Assembly: GCA_900073065.1 (NCBI GenBank)
Contig: FJOG01000023.1
Location: 66,048 to 130,047 of the forward strand
Source: Phialocephala subalpina
Taxonomy: Eukaryota > Ascomycota > Leotiomycetes > Helotiales > Mollisiaceae
Length of the DNA: 64,000 bases
Direction: 5' to 3'
The notes under the pieces are model-generated. The model was not told where the DNA came from. It saw only the letters and a program-made list of their open reading frames with translations, and did not search any database. Made by a program: the position numbers and the translations under genes. Below, in pieces: positions 20,797 to 30,965 of this stretch (its first letter is position 1; each line of letters starts with the position of its first letter).

Positions 20797-23772
20797 ATGG
20801 CCGCCGCAACTCTCGAGAATGCGCACAAACTCGACATAGGGTCTTGGGGAAACTGGAGTTTCAATGCAACCCAATATGTTCCATCTGCGAAAGATCTTGC
20901 CCTCGCTGGGCCACGGATGTTCATGAAGCTGGGCTCAATGCTCACGTTTCCCGAAGCTGTTGACAACATACTGGGTGGGGGGAGATTTGGAGGAAGGATC
21001 ATACCAGAGGCCACAGGAGCAGGAATTGTTGATGCAGTAACTACAGCAGCTGCTGGAGGACTGGGAACACAAGCTATACAAGCAGGGACACAGATTCTCA
21101 TAGAGGTGGAGGAACCGATGGGAGGCGTCACATCTCGATTTACCCTAGAGGGTGTCCGGAGCATATCGAATGTTTTCAGCTATGCGACTAGCAAATGGGC
21201 TCTAGGATGTGTGATGGTGGCAATCATCTTGAACAGGACTTATGTCTACGGATCAACGAGGCGGAATCTCGTCCTGCCATGGAAAGTCCGATTCGTTCTT
21301 CGAATAATACCCATAATGCTTCTAGCCGTCCAAGCTAGATCCTTACTACAATCGATACAATGCCAGACCTCTCCGGACTTTGGCTTACTCCGCTGGGGAA
21401 ATGCGTCCAAGACCTCCGAGTTAATGTTCACCCAGAATGGTGGCTTTCTACACGAATTCAGCCAAACGCTCTTGTTCCGGGCAAGTGATGAAGATTCTTG
21501 TCTGGCGGTAAGAATGATAGCTCCTGAATACGATGAAGAAATCGCCAAGTCAACGCCGAATGGAAAGATGCCCCCTTCAGACTTGAAAGGATCTCTGTCT
21601 CTGCTTTGGCCACTGTTCAAGAGCTTCTCCTTCAGTCAATTCGTGGAGACCATCTCCTGTGCTGTGCAAGGACGGCAGGTAGCTGGAGAGACAGGCATGA
21701 CCCTCTTCGAACATTCTCTGGCCTTTGCTGAGGCCGAAGCTGCAATTGGCAATCAACTAGGATTCGGATCTTTTGGAAACACAAACACTCTCAGATGGGC
21801 GAACTCTACTTCTACGGCTGAGGCTACTGAGATTGCCATCACTCGTTCGATGATCTTGAAAAAGGTCAACACTACCCCTGAAGTGCTTCTTGTGGGCTTC
21901 CTTTCAGCCATGAATCACCTCACAAGTCATATCCTTGCCATTTTCAACGCGCAAGGACGTTTCCGACTCGCAAATACTGGATTCTGGGGCTTGTCATTCA
22001 TGGCTGCTATTGTCATAAGCGTATGGAACTTTTCCTTGGACGACGAATTGGGGACTCAGAGCCTTTTGAGATTCCCGACTGTTTGTATAATCGGGTTCAT
22101 ACCACATGTCATGGTCCTTGCTGGCATCATTGGCTGCTCATTCATCTATGTAACAGCTTTGGCCCTTTCAGCCCTTGCTCCTCCACGAGTAGAAGAGGCA
22201 CAAGATGAAGGTGTCCCAGTCAACCAGTCGACTTTCATGCGACGGTTCATCGCTGCACACAACAACATGCAAGCCAATGTACAGCTTTCTAGCATCAGAG
22301 TCACACTGCACATGGATTTCTACACGGCATTACTGAGGACCGGCTTTTCTGTCATGACAATGGCAAGTGAAGCAGTGTACTTGAATGAGAGCCGTGGGGT
22401 CAGCATCAAGCAAAGAACCTGGCTGGAGGAAGACCGGCTAAGAGAGATTGAGCAGGTTGGAGCGCAATGGCTTGGTCCAAGCTTCAGGATCCATGACCCC
22501 GACTCAAGCCTGGCCGACGGCTTGACTGACAATATCGGACTTGTTGCTGCAAATGATCAGCCTATGGATCTACTGCAACAGTCTTCCAGCGGGTATGCAA
22601 GAGAAATGACGGCGAAGAAATTGCCAAAGCTCGGGAAACCGCGTGACGGGCGAGGACCAGGATTGAACGGAGTGGGAGCCACGGAGAGGAGTGGAAGATG
22701 GGTTATGGCATTGGAGTTCTTCCTTGGCATCAGCAGACTTCTGCTTAGCTGGTGGGCTTCCCTGGCTCTGAAATGCTTGTCTGGAGCAGGCTTCAGCACT
22801 CGACCACGATTACTCGTGTGGATGGTTCAAATGCCCAAGGCCAAGCAAGCGGAGAAGAAGAGGCCTGATAGCACCGATCCGGACTCGTTGAATTTCTATC
22901 TTCTAAGCATAGATGGGGAATTAACTCTTCCAAGAGACGAGCATGTGGACGTTGAGGTGGAGATGAGAGACAGACTTCGAAGACAACGCGGCGAGTGGAA
23001 TGAAACAGAGGAGAAGAATCTTGACTCCAATCTCTACAGTTGGTGGCTGAATGGCGGCTGGTGGGGTGCGGATGATGGCAGTGGACACTATAATCCTGAG
23101 CAAAAAGATCTCGACGAGGATACCACCAGCGTTGTTTCATTCTCTACAACGACCACCGACAATGAGCAAGATTGGCTTTCGGATAGCGAAAACGATGATG
23201 GCCGAAGAACGCCAACCCAGAGATACCCCGACTTCTCAAGAGAGTCGACACCGTTCAACGACACTCCGCTCAACTCCGCAGATCTGGCACAACTACTCCA
23301 TCCCAAAACGCCAGAACAACGGGCCGAGGCCGAAGCTCTGGCAGCCCATTTTTCGAGCGATAACATCGTAACTCGCTCACGATATCGCAATATAGTTCAG
23401 CGAGAGCGAGCCAAGGTTCTGACCTCAACTCGAGATCGCCCCCAGAATTTTAAAGCATCCTCACCTTCCGGCCAGCTTACGCCAGAAGAAGAAGCACAGA
23501 TACTCGAACACCTGATCATCTCTCGCCGCGCCTTCCAACACGCAACATTGACACCACAAGCGACCTCCTGGGCAAGAGGCGCTTCCGGAATGGGCGAAGG
23601 AGGACCACAATGCGTGGTGTGTCAGAGCTCGCCGAGAAGCATCATCGTGTGGCCATGCCGCTGCTTGAGTCTGTGCGATGATTGCAGAGTCACATTGGCG
23701 ATGAATAACTTTGACAAGTGTGTGTGCTGTCGCAGGGATGTGGCAAGCTTCTCGAGAATTTTTGTACCATAA
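20797..23772 (+). CDS. ASI-type membrane RING ubiquitin ligase
   Basis: The 991-aa single-exon product resembles fungal Asi1/Asi3, inner-nuclear-membrane E3 ligases that clear mislocalised membrane proteins and latent transcription factors. Several hydrophobic segments are visible: WALGCVMVAIILNRTYVYG (about 135-155), VRFVLRIIPIMLLAVQA, GFWGLSFMAAIVISVW, FPTVCIIGFIPHVMVLAGII and CSFIYVTALALSAL, and WVMALEFFLGISRLLLSWWA. A long disordered acidic stretch follows. The last about 45 residues form the RING: CVVCQSSPRSIIVWPCRC, LSLCDDC, then KCVCC. The usual zinc-binding His is a Cys (PCRC rather than PCRH), which as far as I recall is usual for ASI RINGs. ATG 20797 is the first in frame; SEN34 lies 413 bp upstream in tandem. 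Confidence 0.82.
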   Translation: MAAATLENAHKLDIGSWGNWSFNATQYVPSAKDLALAGPRMFMKLGSMLTFPEAVDNILGGGRFGGRIIPEATGAGIVDAVTTAAAGGLGTQAIQAGTQILIEVEEPMGGVTSRFTLEGVRSISNVFSYATSKWALGCVMVAIILNRTYVYGSTRRNLVLPWKVRFVLRIIPIMLLAVQARSLLQSIQCQTSPDFGLLRWGNASKTSELMFTQNGGFLHEFSQTLLFRASDEDSCLAVRMIAPEYDEEIAKSTPNGKMPPSDLKGSLSLLWPLFKSFSFSQFVETISCAVQGRQVAGETGMTLFEHSLAFAEAEAAIGNQLGFGSFGNTNTLRWANSTSTAEATEIAITRSMILKKVNTTPEVLLVGFLSAMNHLTSHILAIFNAQGRFRLANTGFWGLSFMAAIVISVWNFSLDDELGTQSLLRFPTVCIIGFIPHVMVLAGIIGCSFIYVTALALSALAPPRVEEAQDEGVPVNQSTFMRRFIAAHNNMQANVQLSSIRVTLHMDFYTALLRTGFSVMTMASEAVYLNESRGVSIKQRTWLEEDRLREIEQVGAQWLGPSFRIHDPDSSLADGLTDNIGLVAANDQPMDLLQQSSSGYAREMTAKKLPKLGKPRDGRGPGLNGVGATERSGRWVMALEFFLGISRLLLSWWASLALKCLSGAGFSTRPRLLVWMVQMPKAKQAEKKRPDSTDPDSLNFYLLSIDGELTLPRDEHVDVEVEMRDRLRRQRGEWNETEEKNLDSNLYSWWLNGGWWGADDGSGHYNPEQKDLDEDTTSVVSFSTTTTDNEQDWLSDSENDDGRRTPTQRYPDFSRESTPFNDTPLNSADLAQLLHPKTPEQRAEAEALAAHFSSDNIVTRSRYRNIVQRERAKVLTSTRDRPQNFKASSPSGQLTPEEEAQILEHLIISRRAFQHATLTPQATSWARGASGMGEGGPQCVVCQSSPRSIIVWPCRCLSLCDDCRVTLAMNNFDKCVCCRRDVASFSRIFVP

Positions 23773-24180
23773 TTTCGGGAGGAGCGTGCATATGATGGGA
23801 TTGGACTTGAGATGGCGTCTGGTGTTTGCATGGTGGTAAGGCATTATGGAATATGGGACCACTCACTTACTTCTTTTGTTGGGTATGTTTGATAAAGCAA
23901 GAGCATGGGTGGAAAGGAAACATTGCTCCTTGAACAGACAATGAGAGGACATTAGGAATTGAGATGAGTACATATGTTGTGGTTCTCCCTGCATTCTCGG
24001 CTAATTTGAAAATGATCGTATGGGTTTATGGCAAGTGCCTCGGTCTCATATCAAACCCCAAGTCTGTCTTATCATCCTTCCGTGCAGTCGCTTCCTTATA
24101 CCAAATCTTGCTTTTCCCAAACACAAGAATCAGCCGCAAAGTCACGAGTCTCAACACCTTCCAATACCCTCTCTTTTCTG
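23773..24180. other. Intergenic 3' flank, nothing recognised
   Basis: This is the 3' flank of the ASI-type gene. The short plus-strand frame at 23964-24215 shows no motif. Confidence 0.5.
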
Positions 24181-24354
24181 CTAGCTTCTCGCTCCTGCTC
24201 GTGCTGAGCCAATAGGGAGATTAAGCCTCTCCTTTTTGTCTTTCCTCTCTCTCTTCTTCTCATTCTCCTTCGCTTCCCACCGGACATTCAAGACAAAAAT
24301 GACCACCAAGATGAAGCATAATATCAAAGGGCCGATAAAATAGAGATCGTTCAT
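24181..24354 (-). CDS. Possible small membrane microprotein
   Basis: A 57-aa frame reads MNDLYFIGPLILCFILVVIFVLN, a single strong transmembrane helix, followed by a highly charged KENEKKRERKDKKERL tail. The same frame stays open upstream for over 100 codons without ATG (to about 24650), so the visible protein could be the last exon of a larger spliced gene; the upstream part includes YETHHIGDRIHNKWREL. No named family is recognised. The composition (helix plus basic/acidic coiled tail) is not typical of random sequence, but evidence is thin. Confidence 0.35.
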   Translation of the reverse strand: MNDLYFIGPLILCFILVVIFVLNVRWEAKENEKKRERKDKKERLNLPIGSARAGARS

Positions 24355-25239
24355 GTCGAATGGCTCGGAACTTGTTGGTGCGACGGTGTCTTTTTTCCAG
24401 TGTCTGCTATGGCAGCTAGCGATTAATTCACGCCATTTGTTATGTATTCTGTCCCCAATATGGTGCGTTTCGTAATTTGATTTTTTTTCTTGGCTTCGCT
24501 TAAAAGTCGTCCCATTTTGTTGTTGGATGTGTACTGTTCGTGGGTTAAGGGGGTTTTGTTGTGGAGCTGTGAAAAGTTGGATTGAGTTGAAGGGGTCCGT
24601 TGCTGGAGGTGCTGGAGATGACGGAGCTGGAGAGTACGAAGAGAATTATGTAGGAGAGGTAAAGGAAGCCGAAAAGAAGCTTCGGTAGCTTTGTGTGTTG
24701 TAGGATCGCGGTCATGGTTGGCCGCATGACCTGGTTTTTGACTCTAAATTCGCAACCTCTACCCCTGACCTGCACCTTGAGGTTGAAAACTTGAACTCAT
24801 ATTACGTCTGGTATTAGGGGGGAAAGACTTGAACGAAGCAATGCTCGAAGTAGTCGTTTATGGCAGTGGATGGAATGCTAATGTACTTCACTCCGAGAAG
24901 GAGTACCCACCAAGATCCGGACCGGTCCGTACCCTAGAAATATCTCGTCTCTGACTTGCTTTGAGTTTTCAATGCACTATTGCAAGCTTTCTTCGCAAGA
25001 CTGGCTATCCTCCCGTTTAGCCATTGAATAGCCCAGCCTACTCTATTTCCACGTCCCAAATCAGAACTTTGCTTCATTCTATGTCTTAGGGAAGAACAAA
25101 AGGGAGTGATCCCTCTCAAATCATAAGACAGTGATCAAGTTTTTTCATTCAAAAACAAATACATTCGCACATCTCGATGCGGAACTAAAGTGGCCAAAAA
25201 GAGAATCTAGATATGCTGCTCGTCTCAAAATGAAAACAC
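24355..25239. other. Intergenic, nothing firm
   Basis: The minus-strand frame at 24545-24775 contains a hydrophobic segment (LPKLLFGFLYLSYIILFVLSS) but its end has no splice link to 24354 that I can confirm. The rest shows nothing. Confidence 0.4.
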
Positions 25240-25242
25240 AAA

Positions 25243-25345
25243 AAAGAGGCAGCATCCATTTGGTTGAGCGTGCCATCCTAAGTGCAGGGGCCATGCTAAT
25301 CTTCTCTGTATCTTTTCAAGTGGCCAATGTGCTTTGTTATTGGCA
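25243..25345 (-). ncRNA. U6 snRNA gene copy (spliceosomal), somewhat divergent
   Basis: On the minus strand the core reads ATACAGAGAAGATTAGCATGG and then CCCCTGCACTTAGGATGG, CACGCTC, ending in six T (25240-25245), the RNA polymerase III terminator. The ACAGAGA box (25303-25309) and AGC triad of U6 are intact. Compared with the U6 core as I know it (CACTAAGGATGACACGC), two otherwise invariant positions differ (CACTTAGGATGGCACGC). The 5' stem-loop, normally a tight GNNC-TTCG-type hairpin, is not well formed (TGCCAATAACAAAGCA). The 5' end is therefore approximate. A TAATAAAATA element just upstream may be a TATA box, though it lies closer than the usual -30. This could be the working gene, a variant copy or a recent pseudogene. 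Confidence 0.75.
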
Positions 25346-25696
25346 GGAATTATTTTATTAATCAATCTACAAGGGACGTTGGGACATTGTGGCAGGTAGC
25401 AGGTTTAGGCAGTAGTGGGCCGAGGAAACTCCTCTGGGGAAATTGCCACGTTTGAGGATACCTTGGGTTCAAAATAGTTGTGTCTTTCCATGACACTGTG
25501 CAGGAATCACTCCTAGGCCAAGAACTTGTGAGGTGTTCTGCATGGCTTGGGCTCGGAACCCGATGCCTCGACTCTTAGCCTTACAAGTACCTTTTATGAC
25601 TGCAATAACTTCAAATTGAACAGAAACACAGTAAGGACTTCGCAAACATAAGTCAACAAGGAGCACCACTGAAGCTGACCACTTTCAGAAAGTAAA
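25346..25696. other. Intergenic upstream of U6, nothing firm
   Basis: This spacer lies between the U6 copy and the Myb-like gene. A tRNA-like T-arm at about 25540-25600 was examined and rejected. No gene is seen. Confidence 0.5.
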
Positions 25697-26660
25697 TCAG
25701 ACAGACTTCCTCGGCTTCACATCACCGCCAACCATCCCCATCCGCTCTTCCATCTGCCTATCGTATCTCTGACTCCAGAACCCACCAGCTGGCTCACCCT
25801 CTCCCCAACTCCCACCGTACTCCTGAGCGAGTTCAACTCTTCCAGTCGGGATCAGGGCTTGTAGCTCTGCTTGTGCCCTCTGATGCTCAGCCAACTCACG
25901 GTCAAGACTAGGTGCGTATATTTGCGTCTTTGCGGCACCGACACTCGTGTGTCCCAGCACGCTCCCGGTAGTCAAGCACGCAGGAGTAGCAGGCGTTATT
26001 ATGCTAGGAAGAGGTGGAACGGTAGAAGGAGAAGTAGCCATATGCTTCTTGCTTAACTTCGCCAATGGCATCTCGTCTTCGGACTCTTCAGTGCCGCTTT
26101 CCACTGAGCTATCGCTTTCATAGCCGGAAGACTCTTCGTTCTTGATTTTCTTGTCTTCTTCGTCGTAGTTATCGAATTGAGTGACGCCTTCTTCTCTCTT
26201 GATTGTTCGTTTGCGCTTCTGTTGGACAGGTCAGCTTTTCCAGGCCAAAGGTAGGAGAAAGGTGACGTTGGAGAAAGGGGAAGATGGAGAATGAGAGGGG
26301 AAAAGACTGACCTTGGCTTCTCCTCGGACCTTCTTGTCCTCTTCAGGCACAGCTGGAGAGGCGAATGGTGTCCCGTGTGTACCGATCAAGGTTCCGGATT
26401 CGATTTGTCGGCGGAGTCGAGTGTAGCGCATTCTTGCGGCTGGCGGCTTGAGAGAGGTAGCAGCGCCGACGGCTGTGAAGTCTATCTGTAGATTTTGTGA
26501 GCTTGATTGAAAGACAGACGAATTTGGACAATGGCAATAGCTGGCAGGAAGCTTTAGGAGCAGAAAATAGGAGTAGATGGCATACAGATTTCACGTCTGA
26601 CTTTTGGAGGCAGATGTAGAGAAACCACAAATTCTCATCGAGCTGGATCTTGGATGGCAT
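25697..26660 (-). CDS. Myb/SANT-like small nuclear protein (Myb_DNA-bind_8 type)
   Basis: Three exons: 26586-26660, 26312-26485 and 25697-26218, with introns of 100 and 93 nt (donors GTATGC and GTCAGT), all phase 0; 256 aa. The first about 60 residues (MPSKIQLDENLWFLYICLQ, KSDVKSIDFTAVGAATSLKP, PAARMRYTRLRRQIESG) form the helix-turn-helix-like domain found in many fungal paralogues. The rest is disordered: basic KRKRTIKREE, an acidic Ser/Glu block, Pro/Thr stretches and a Gly/Arg-rich end. The family is thought to bind DNA; the role of this copy is unknown. The 5' flank runs into an assembly gap. Confidence 0.85.
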
Positions 26661-26769
26661 CCTGCCTTGAGCTATTCGAGTGCTCAAGGTGGAAGAGTGA
26701 AATGCTCAGATGGAGCGGTTTGATATGGTAAGATGATGTTCCTCTGAAGGGTGGTTTTAGGAGAAAATG

Positions 26770-27105
26770 NNNNNNNNNNNNNNNNNNNNNNNNNNNNNNN
26801 NNNNNNNNNNNNNNNNNNNNNNNNNNNNNNNNNNNNNNNNNNNNNNNNNNNNNNNNNNNNNNNNNNNNNNNNNNNNNNNNNNNNNNNNNNNNNNNNNNNN
26901 NNNNNNNNNNNNNNNNNNNNNNNNNNNNNNNNNNNNNNNNNNNNNNNNNNNNNNNNNNNNNNNNNNNNNNNNNNNNNNNNNNNNNNNNNNNNNNNNNNNN
27001 NNNNNNNNNNNNNNNNNNNNNNNNNNNNNNNNNNNNNNNNNNNNNNNNNNNNNNNNNNNNNNNNNNNNNNNNNNNNNNNNNNNNNNNNNNNNNNNNNNNN
27101 NNNNN
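26770..27105. other. Assembly gap
   Basis: 336 undetermined bases. With the flanks (26661-27505) this covers the promoter of the Myb-like gene and the 3' side of MTR3. No gene is supported in the visible flanks. Confidence 0.99.
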
Positions 27106-27505
27106 AAAATGGGAAAGATCACAAATCAGACAAAACAGGGTATGATATAGAGAAAAAGAATCAAGGATGAAAGACTGTCGAAGTGCAGCAAAGAAACAAA
27201 AACTTTAGATGTTTTTTGACGCAGAGGTCGCCTGGCATTGAAATGCTTCTCCTTTGGCCTTACTTCTGCCACCATGGAGAAGCCAATGGCCCCTCCCGCA
27301 ATTGGATATTCACTTTCCCAGCTTCAGAACTTGTTCAATCTCCAAGATATTTGTATTCGTAGCTGGTATGCCAACGACACGCCAATCATAATCATCCATG
27401 CTCTAAGACTCCGAACTCCAGGTTGCCCACCGGAATCTCCAATGCCCGATGCCATGCAGCCGTTTTGTTTGCCAACGCCATGCCTCAAACGTGATATTAT
27501 AACAA

Positions 27506-28509
27506 TCATGATCGTGCAACCTTCATATCCGCAGTTTCTTTCAACGCTGCCACCAGCACCCGATGCGAGCCCAAGGCAGCTTGCACGGCATTATCTGCAA
27601 GCTCCTCGTAAGTGGCGCCACTCCCATTGGTCCTGTTCTCATGCCCAATATCTCCCTTGACCCATAGGTCCGTGATCTCATCTCTTCCAGGCAAGTAAGC
27701 CACAATAGCAGCAGCCAGAACCTCCTTGTGCTCAGATGGGACCGGATCCAGAACCAAACTAGTTGCTCCCAGCTTGCCTTGACTCGACCTGACAACAGCC
27801 GCAACTCCTCCAGAGACCACATCTACACAGTCGATACCTGCATCTGCAATTGCAGCAGAAGCAACTGTTATGCAACCGCTGAGAACACTCATCATGCCCC
27901 AATCTCCAGAAGACAGCCCCTCCGTGACACGGTCATCGCCACACCATCTATCTTCCTCCCCTTCTAATATCGTAATTATAACCTCCACTCCGCTCTTAGG
28001 CCACCGATCGCCAATGATCACTCCTCGTAACGCGGTTTCCAGGTGGACTCCCAAGTCTCTTTCACTTGCATCTCTCAGGTAGCCTCGTCTCTTCCTTGTC
28101 GCGAAGGGTCCGTATTTTACGTGTGTAGAAAGGATTATGTGGGGAGAGAACGGAGCGGATCGAGGGAGTGGTCGAGGGCCGTGGACCGTACATGTGAGCT
28201 TCAATCCGGAGGTGGAGTGTGAAGCCAGGCCGGACTGGGGAGAACTGAGAGCTTTCGAAGCTTCGAGCTCGAGGTATGCGGAGCCAGAAGCAGAGGGTGT
28301 GACTCCTGTCTTCAAGACTGTTTTCAGTCAGTATTCTGTACATTTGTGAAAGCTCGTAGCAACTCACACATCTTTCTGAGTACATTTGGTGGTCTGGTTC
28401 TAGTTGGTCTCTCTGTTTGCGCCTCTGCTTCTTTCGTGAGACTCTTGAGGTATACAGGTGCAGAAGTGCCGCCTGCAGGGCCATTTATCCTCCGCCTATC
28501 GGTCGCCAT
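27506..28509 (-). CDS. MTR3: Exosome core subunit Mtr3 (RNase PH fold)
   Basis: Structural ring subunit of the RNA exosome. Exon 1 (28368-28509) starts MATDRRRINGPAGGT and VPP-type PVYL, ending RKM. A 50-nt intron (28318-28367) with donor GTGAGT restores F-LKTGVTPSASGSAYLELE in exon 2 (27506-28317). RNase PH features follow: CTVHGPRPL, LETALRGVIIGDRWPKSGVEV, LSGCITVASAAIADAGIDCVDVVSGG. The catalytic Arg/Asp set of bacterial RNase PH is not conserved, as expected for a eukaryotic ring subunit. Length is 317 aa. A longer-looking open frame at 28062-28484 on the same strand is a shifted shadow. The gene diverges from VMA8. Confidence 0.93.
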
Positions 28510-28815
28510 GATTTGTAGAGTTCTGAAGACGTCGAGTGTCTATCGTTCATTCATGTCTCGCGGCCCGAAATCAACGTTCGGGAGAGCTCGAAGAAAATAA
28601 GGCTGGAAAGTAGGCTAGCGGCCGCAGGTGGTCCTTGCTTTTTGGGGCATGTCGGTCGACGTAGTGGGAGCTTCAACAGCTTGTTATCGCCAGCAACCTT
28701 GAGGATAGCAGTCGTGGTTCAATTCGAGGCTCCTTCGTAGCCCATTTTCCAGAAGCGCTGTCCTGAGGACTCTTTTCTCGAGTTTAATCTCACTTGGCGG
28801 TACCAGAGTGTGAAG
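28510..28815. promoter_or_regulatory. Divergent promoter region MTR3/VMA8
   Basis: A 306-bp spacer separates two divergent core genes. It holds no gene and must carry both promoters. No named element is assigned. Confidence 0.5.
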
Positions 28816-29934
28816 ATGTCCGGAGCTCAGGTAAGACAATCAGATCACTACTTTGGAGCTCTTTGCTAACTTCACAAGAACCGAGAAGCAGTCTTCCCGA
28901 CTCGGCAGTCGTTGGGATTGATGAAGGCGAAGCTGAAGGGAGCTCAGACTGGTCACGATTTGCTCAAGAGAAAGAGTGAAGCTCTTACAAAGTAGGTTCT
29001 ATAGTAAGTTCTAGCGGGACACAGCTAACATGACTGCAGACGTTTCCGAGGTATATTTACTACGAATGGCCTGTTCTACAGTCACTAAAATGATGCAGAA
29101 ATTACGAGACGAATTGATGAAGCGAAGCGCAAGATGGGACGAGTTATGCAGATTGCGGCTTTCTCTTTGGCAGAAGTTACCTACGCAGTTGGAGGAGATA
29201 TCGGGTTCCAGGTCCAAGAGTCTGCGAAGTCAGCCCGATTCAGAGTACGAACGAAGCAAGAGAACGTTTCTGGTGTATTTCTGCCAGCATTCGAGAGCTT
29301 TACCACTGAGGGAAATAACGACTTTGGCTTGACTGGTCTTGGCAAAGGTGGACAGCAAGTGCAGAGATGCCGGGAGACATACGCTAGAGCTGTTGAAACT
29401 CTGGTGGAGTTAGCGAGTCTGCAGGTATGGTTGTTACGTAGCTTCTACGTGCATAAGCTGATTGATTAGACTGCTTTCGTTATTCTGGATGAAGTTATAA
29501 AGGTTGTCAACAGGAGAGGTAAGTTAGGCTGCACTACTTTAATTGGTTCTATGCTAACTCCGAATAGTGAACGCCATGTACGTTGCAAATTCCCAGCAAT
29601 TGACGTTTGACTGACCAAGAATAGTGAACATGTGATCATTCCAAGAACTGAGAACACCATCAAATGTAAGTACTGGACTCATTTTGCTGTGTCAACTTAC
29701 TGACAAGCCCTAGATATCAACTCTGAGCTTGACGAGCTAGACAGAGAGGAGTTCTTCCGACTGAAGAAGGTCCAAAACAAGAAACAGAGGGACACAGCTA
29801 TCCAAGATGCAGAATTGAAAGCGACGAGAGACGCCAAGGCAGCTAAGGAGAACGCAGCTGGAGAGGACGACAAGGAGAATGAAGAAAGCCAAGATATCCT
29901 GGGCGAGCAAGAAGATGCCGACGTTATTTTCTGA
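28816..29934 (+). CDS. VMA8: V-type ATPase subunit D, eight exons
   Basis: Central-stalk (rotor) subunit of the vacuolar proton ATPase. The exons are 28816-28830, 28879-28991, 29040-29050, 29099-29424, 29470-29518, 29568-29577, 29625-29665 and 29714-29934, separated by introns of about 45-50 nt with GTAAG/GTATR donors. Exons 3 and 6 are microexons of 11 and 10 nt; without them the frame and the conserved text fail. The joined protein (261 aa) reads MSGAQNREAVFPTRQSLG, MKAKLKGAQTGHDLLKRKSE, ALTKRFREITRRIDEAKRKM, then VILDEVIKVVNRRVNAIEHV, IIPRTENTIKYINSELDE and EREEFFRLKKVQ-type DREEFFRLKKVQNKK. This is the subunit D hallmark of paired helices. The acidic tail (KENEESQDILGEQEDADVIF) is fungal-specific. 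Confidence 0.95.
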
Positions 29935-30078
29935 GCACGTATTGCTGGTTTTCAGGTACTTATTGTTTCACTTGCATGTAGTAATAGAGGGCACATATCC
30001 CATGGGAGCATTGATGGATGAATGACATTCGATTACTTTTAGACGCCTGTGCTATCCTATTCGTACATGATGAACTGT

Positions 30079-30965
30079 CTATTGTCTCTGGTAAGTGACC
30101 TTCATGATCTGGCTTCCGTCACCCAGTGCCATTCCGGCGGTATTCTCCTTAGCAGTAATAGCTCCAGCCTCGCTCTCATATTCGATGAAGGCAATACCTC
30201 TTCTTCCTGGAACCAATCTGACTTCTCTAAAACCTTCGAAGCGTCCAAAGATGGCTGTCAAAGCATCGATATCGTACTCTTCGGGTAGGTTCTGGACGAA
30301 GAGAATCTTGTTCGGTGGAAGGTATTCGTCGGGAATGACGGCTGCGGCACCAGCATTTGTAGATTTGAGACCAGCACCCCTTGTGGCCTTGATGGGTCGG
30401 GCATTTGCATCGGGGACAGTCGCTCTCATATTCGATGAAGGCAATACCTCTTCTTCCTGGAACCAATCTGACTTCTCTAAAACCTTCGAAGCGTCCAAAG
30501 ATGGCTGTCAAAGCATCGATATCGTACTCTTCGGGTAGGTTCTGGACGAAGAGAATCTTGTTCGGTGGAAGGTATTCGTCGGGAATGACGGCTGCGGCAC
30601 CAGCATTTGTAGATTTGAGACCAGCACCCCTTGTGGCCTTGATGGGTCGGGCATTTGCATCGGGGACAGACCCCTGCACCTCCTCAATCGCCTTCTGCGC
30701 ACCCTCAACACTATCGAATACAATGAAAGCCTGTCCCTTAGCCTTCAGATTCGTCTTTGCGACTATGTCGATGATTTCTCCATATTCGGAGAAGAGCTCA
30801 GTCAGGGCTTCTTTGAGCTGCTCGACTTTGATGCTTTCTTCGAGATTTTTGACGTAGACACTGGATTATGGGTTAGTGGGAGATAAAGGAAAGGGACAAA
30901 CGCAAAGGGAGGTACGTGTCGGAGTGCAATGACACGTACGTTGCGTTTGGTGGTGGGCTGGCCAT
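30079..30965 (-). CDS. U1A/U2B''-type snRNP RRM protein, disrupted by a 250-bp duplication
   Basis: Binds U1 or U2 snRNA stem-loops in the spliceosome. Exon 1 (30940-30965) encodes MASPPPNA; a 79-nt intron (30861-30939) joins T-VYVKNLEESIKVEQLKEAL. RRM1 shows YVKNL (RNP2) and KGQAFIVF (RNP1). RRM2 has ILFVQNLPEEYD and RRGIAFIEY. After FIEYES the sequence enters the second copy of a perfect 250-bp tandem repeat (30170-30419 and 30420-30669). Because 250 is not a multiple of three, the frame shifts, and as assembled it stops at 30227. The expected C-terminus (EAGAITAKENTAGMALGDG, QIMKVTYQRQ) sits beyond the first copy and ends at 30079. A single copy of the repeat would give a normal-length family member, so this is either a gene-breaking duplication or an assembly artefact. 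Confidence 0.88.
30170..30669. repeat. Perfect tandem duplication, 2 x 250 bp
   Basis: Bases 30170-30419 and 30420-30669 are identical and directly adjacent. The unit covers RRM2 of the snRNP gene. The base just before each copy and the one after the second copy differ from the repeat, so the unit is exactly 250 bp. Confidence 0.97.

Noticed and set aside
20797..23772. Cys in place of His in the RING as a novel feature
   Set aside because: PCRC instead of PCRH is, to my knowledge, usual in ASI-type RINGs, so it is not reported as unusual.
25540..25600. Minus-strand tRNA-like T-arm (CGGGTTCCGAGCCC) with a CTTGTAA loop
   Set aside because: The T-loop has an extra C, the anticodon stem does not pair and no acceptor stem closes. 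At most a tRNA remnant.
28062..28484. 140-codon minus-strand frame overlapping MTR3
   Set aside because: It is a shifted reading of the MTR3 exons; the true frame carries the RNase PH motifs.
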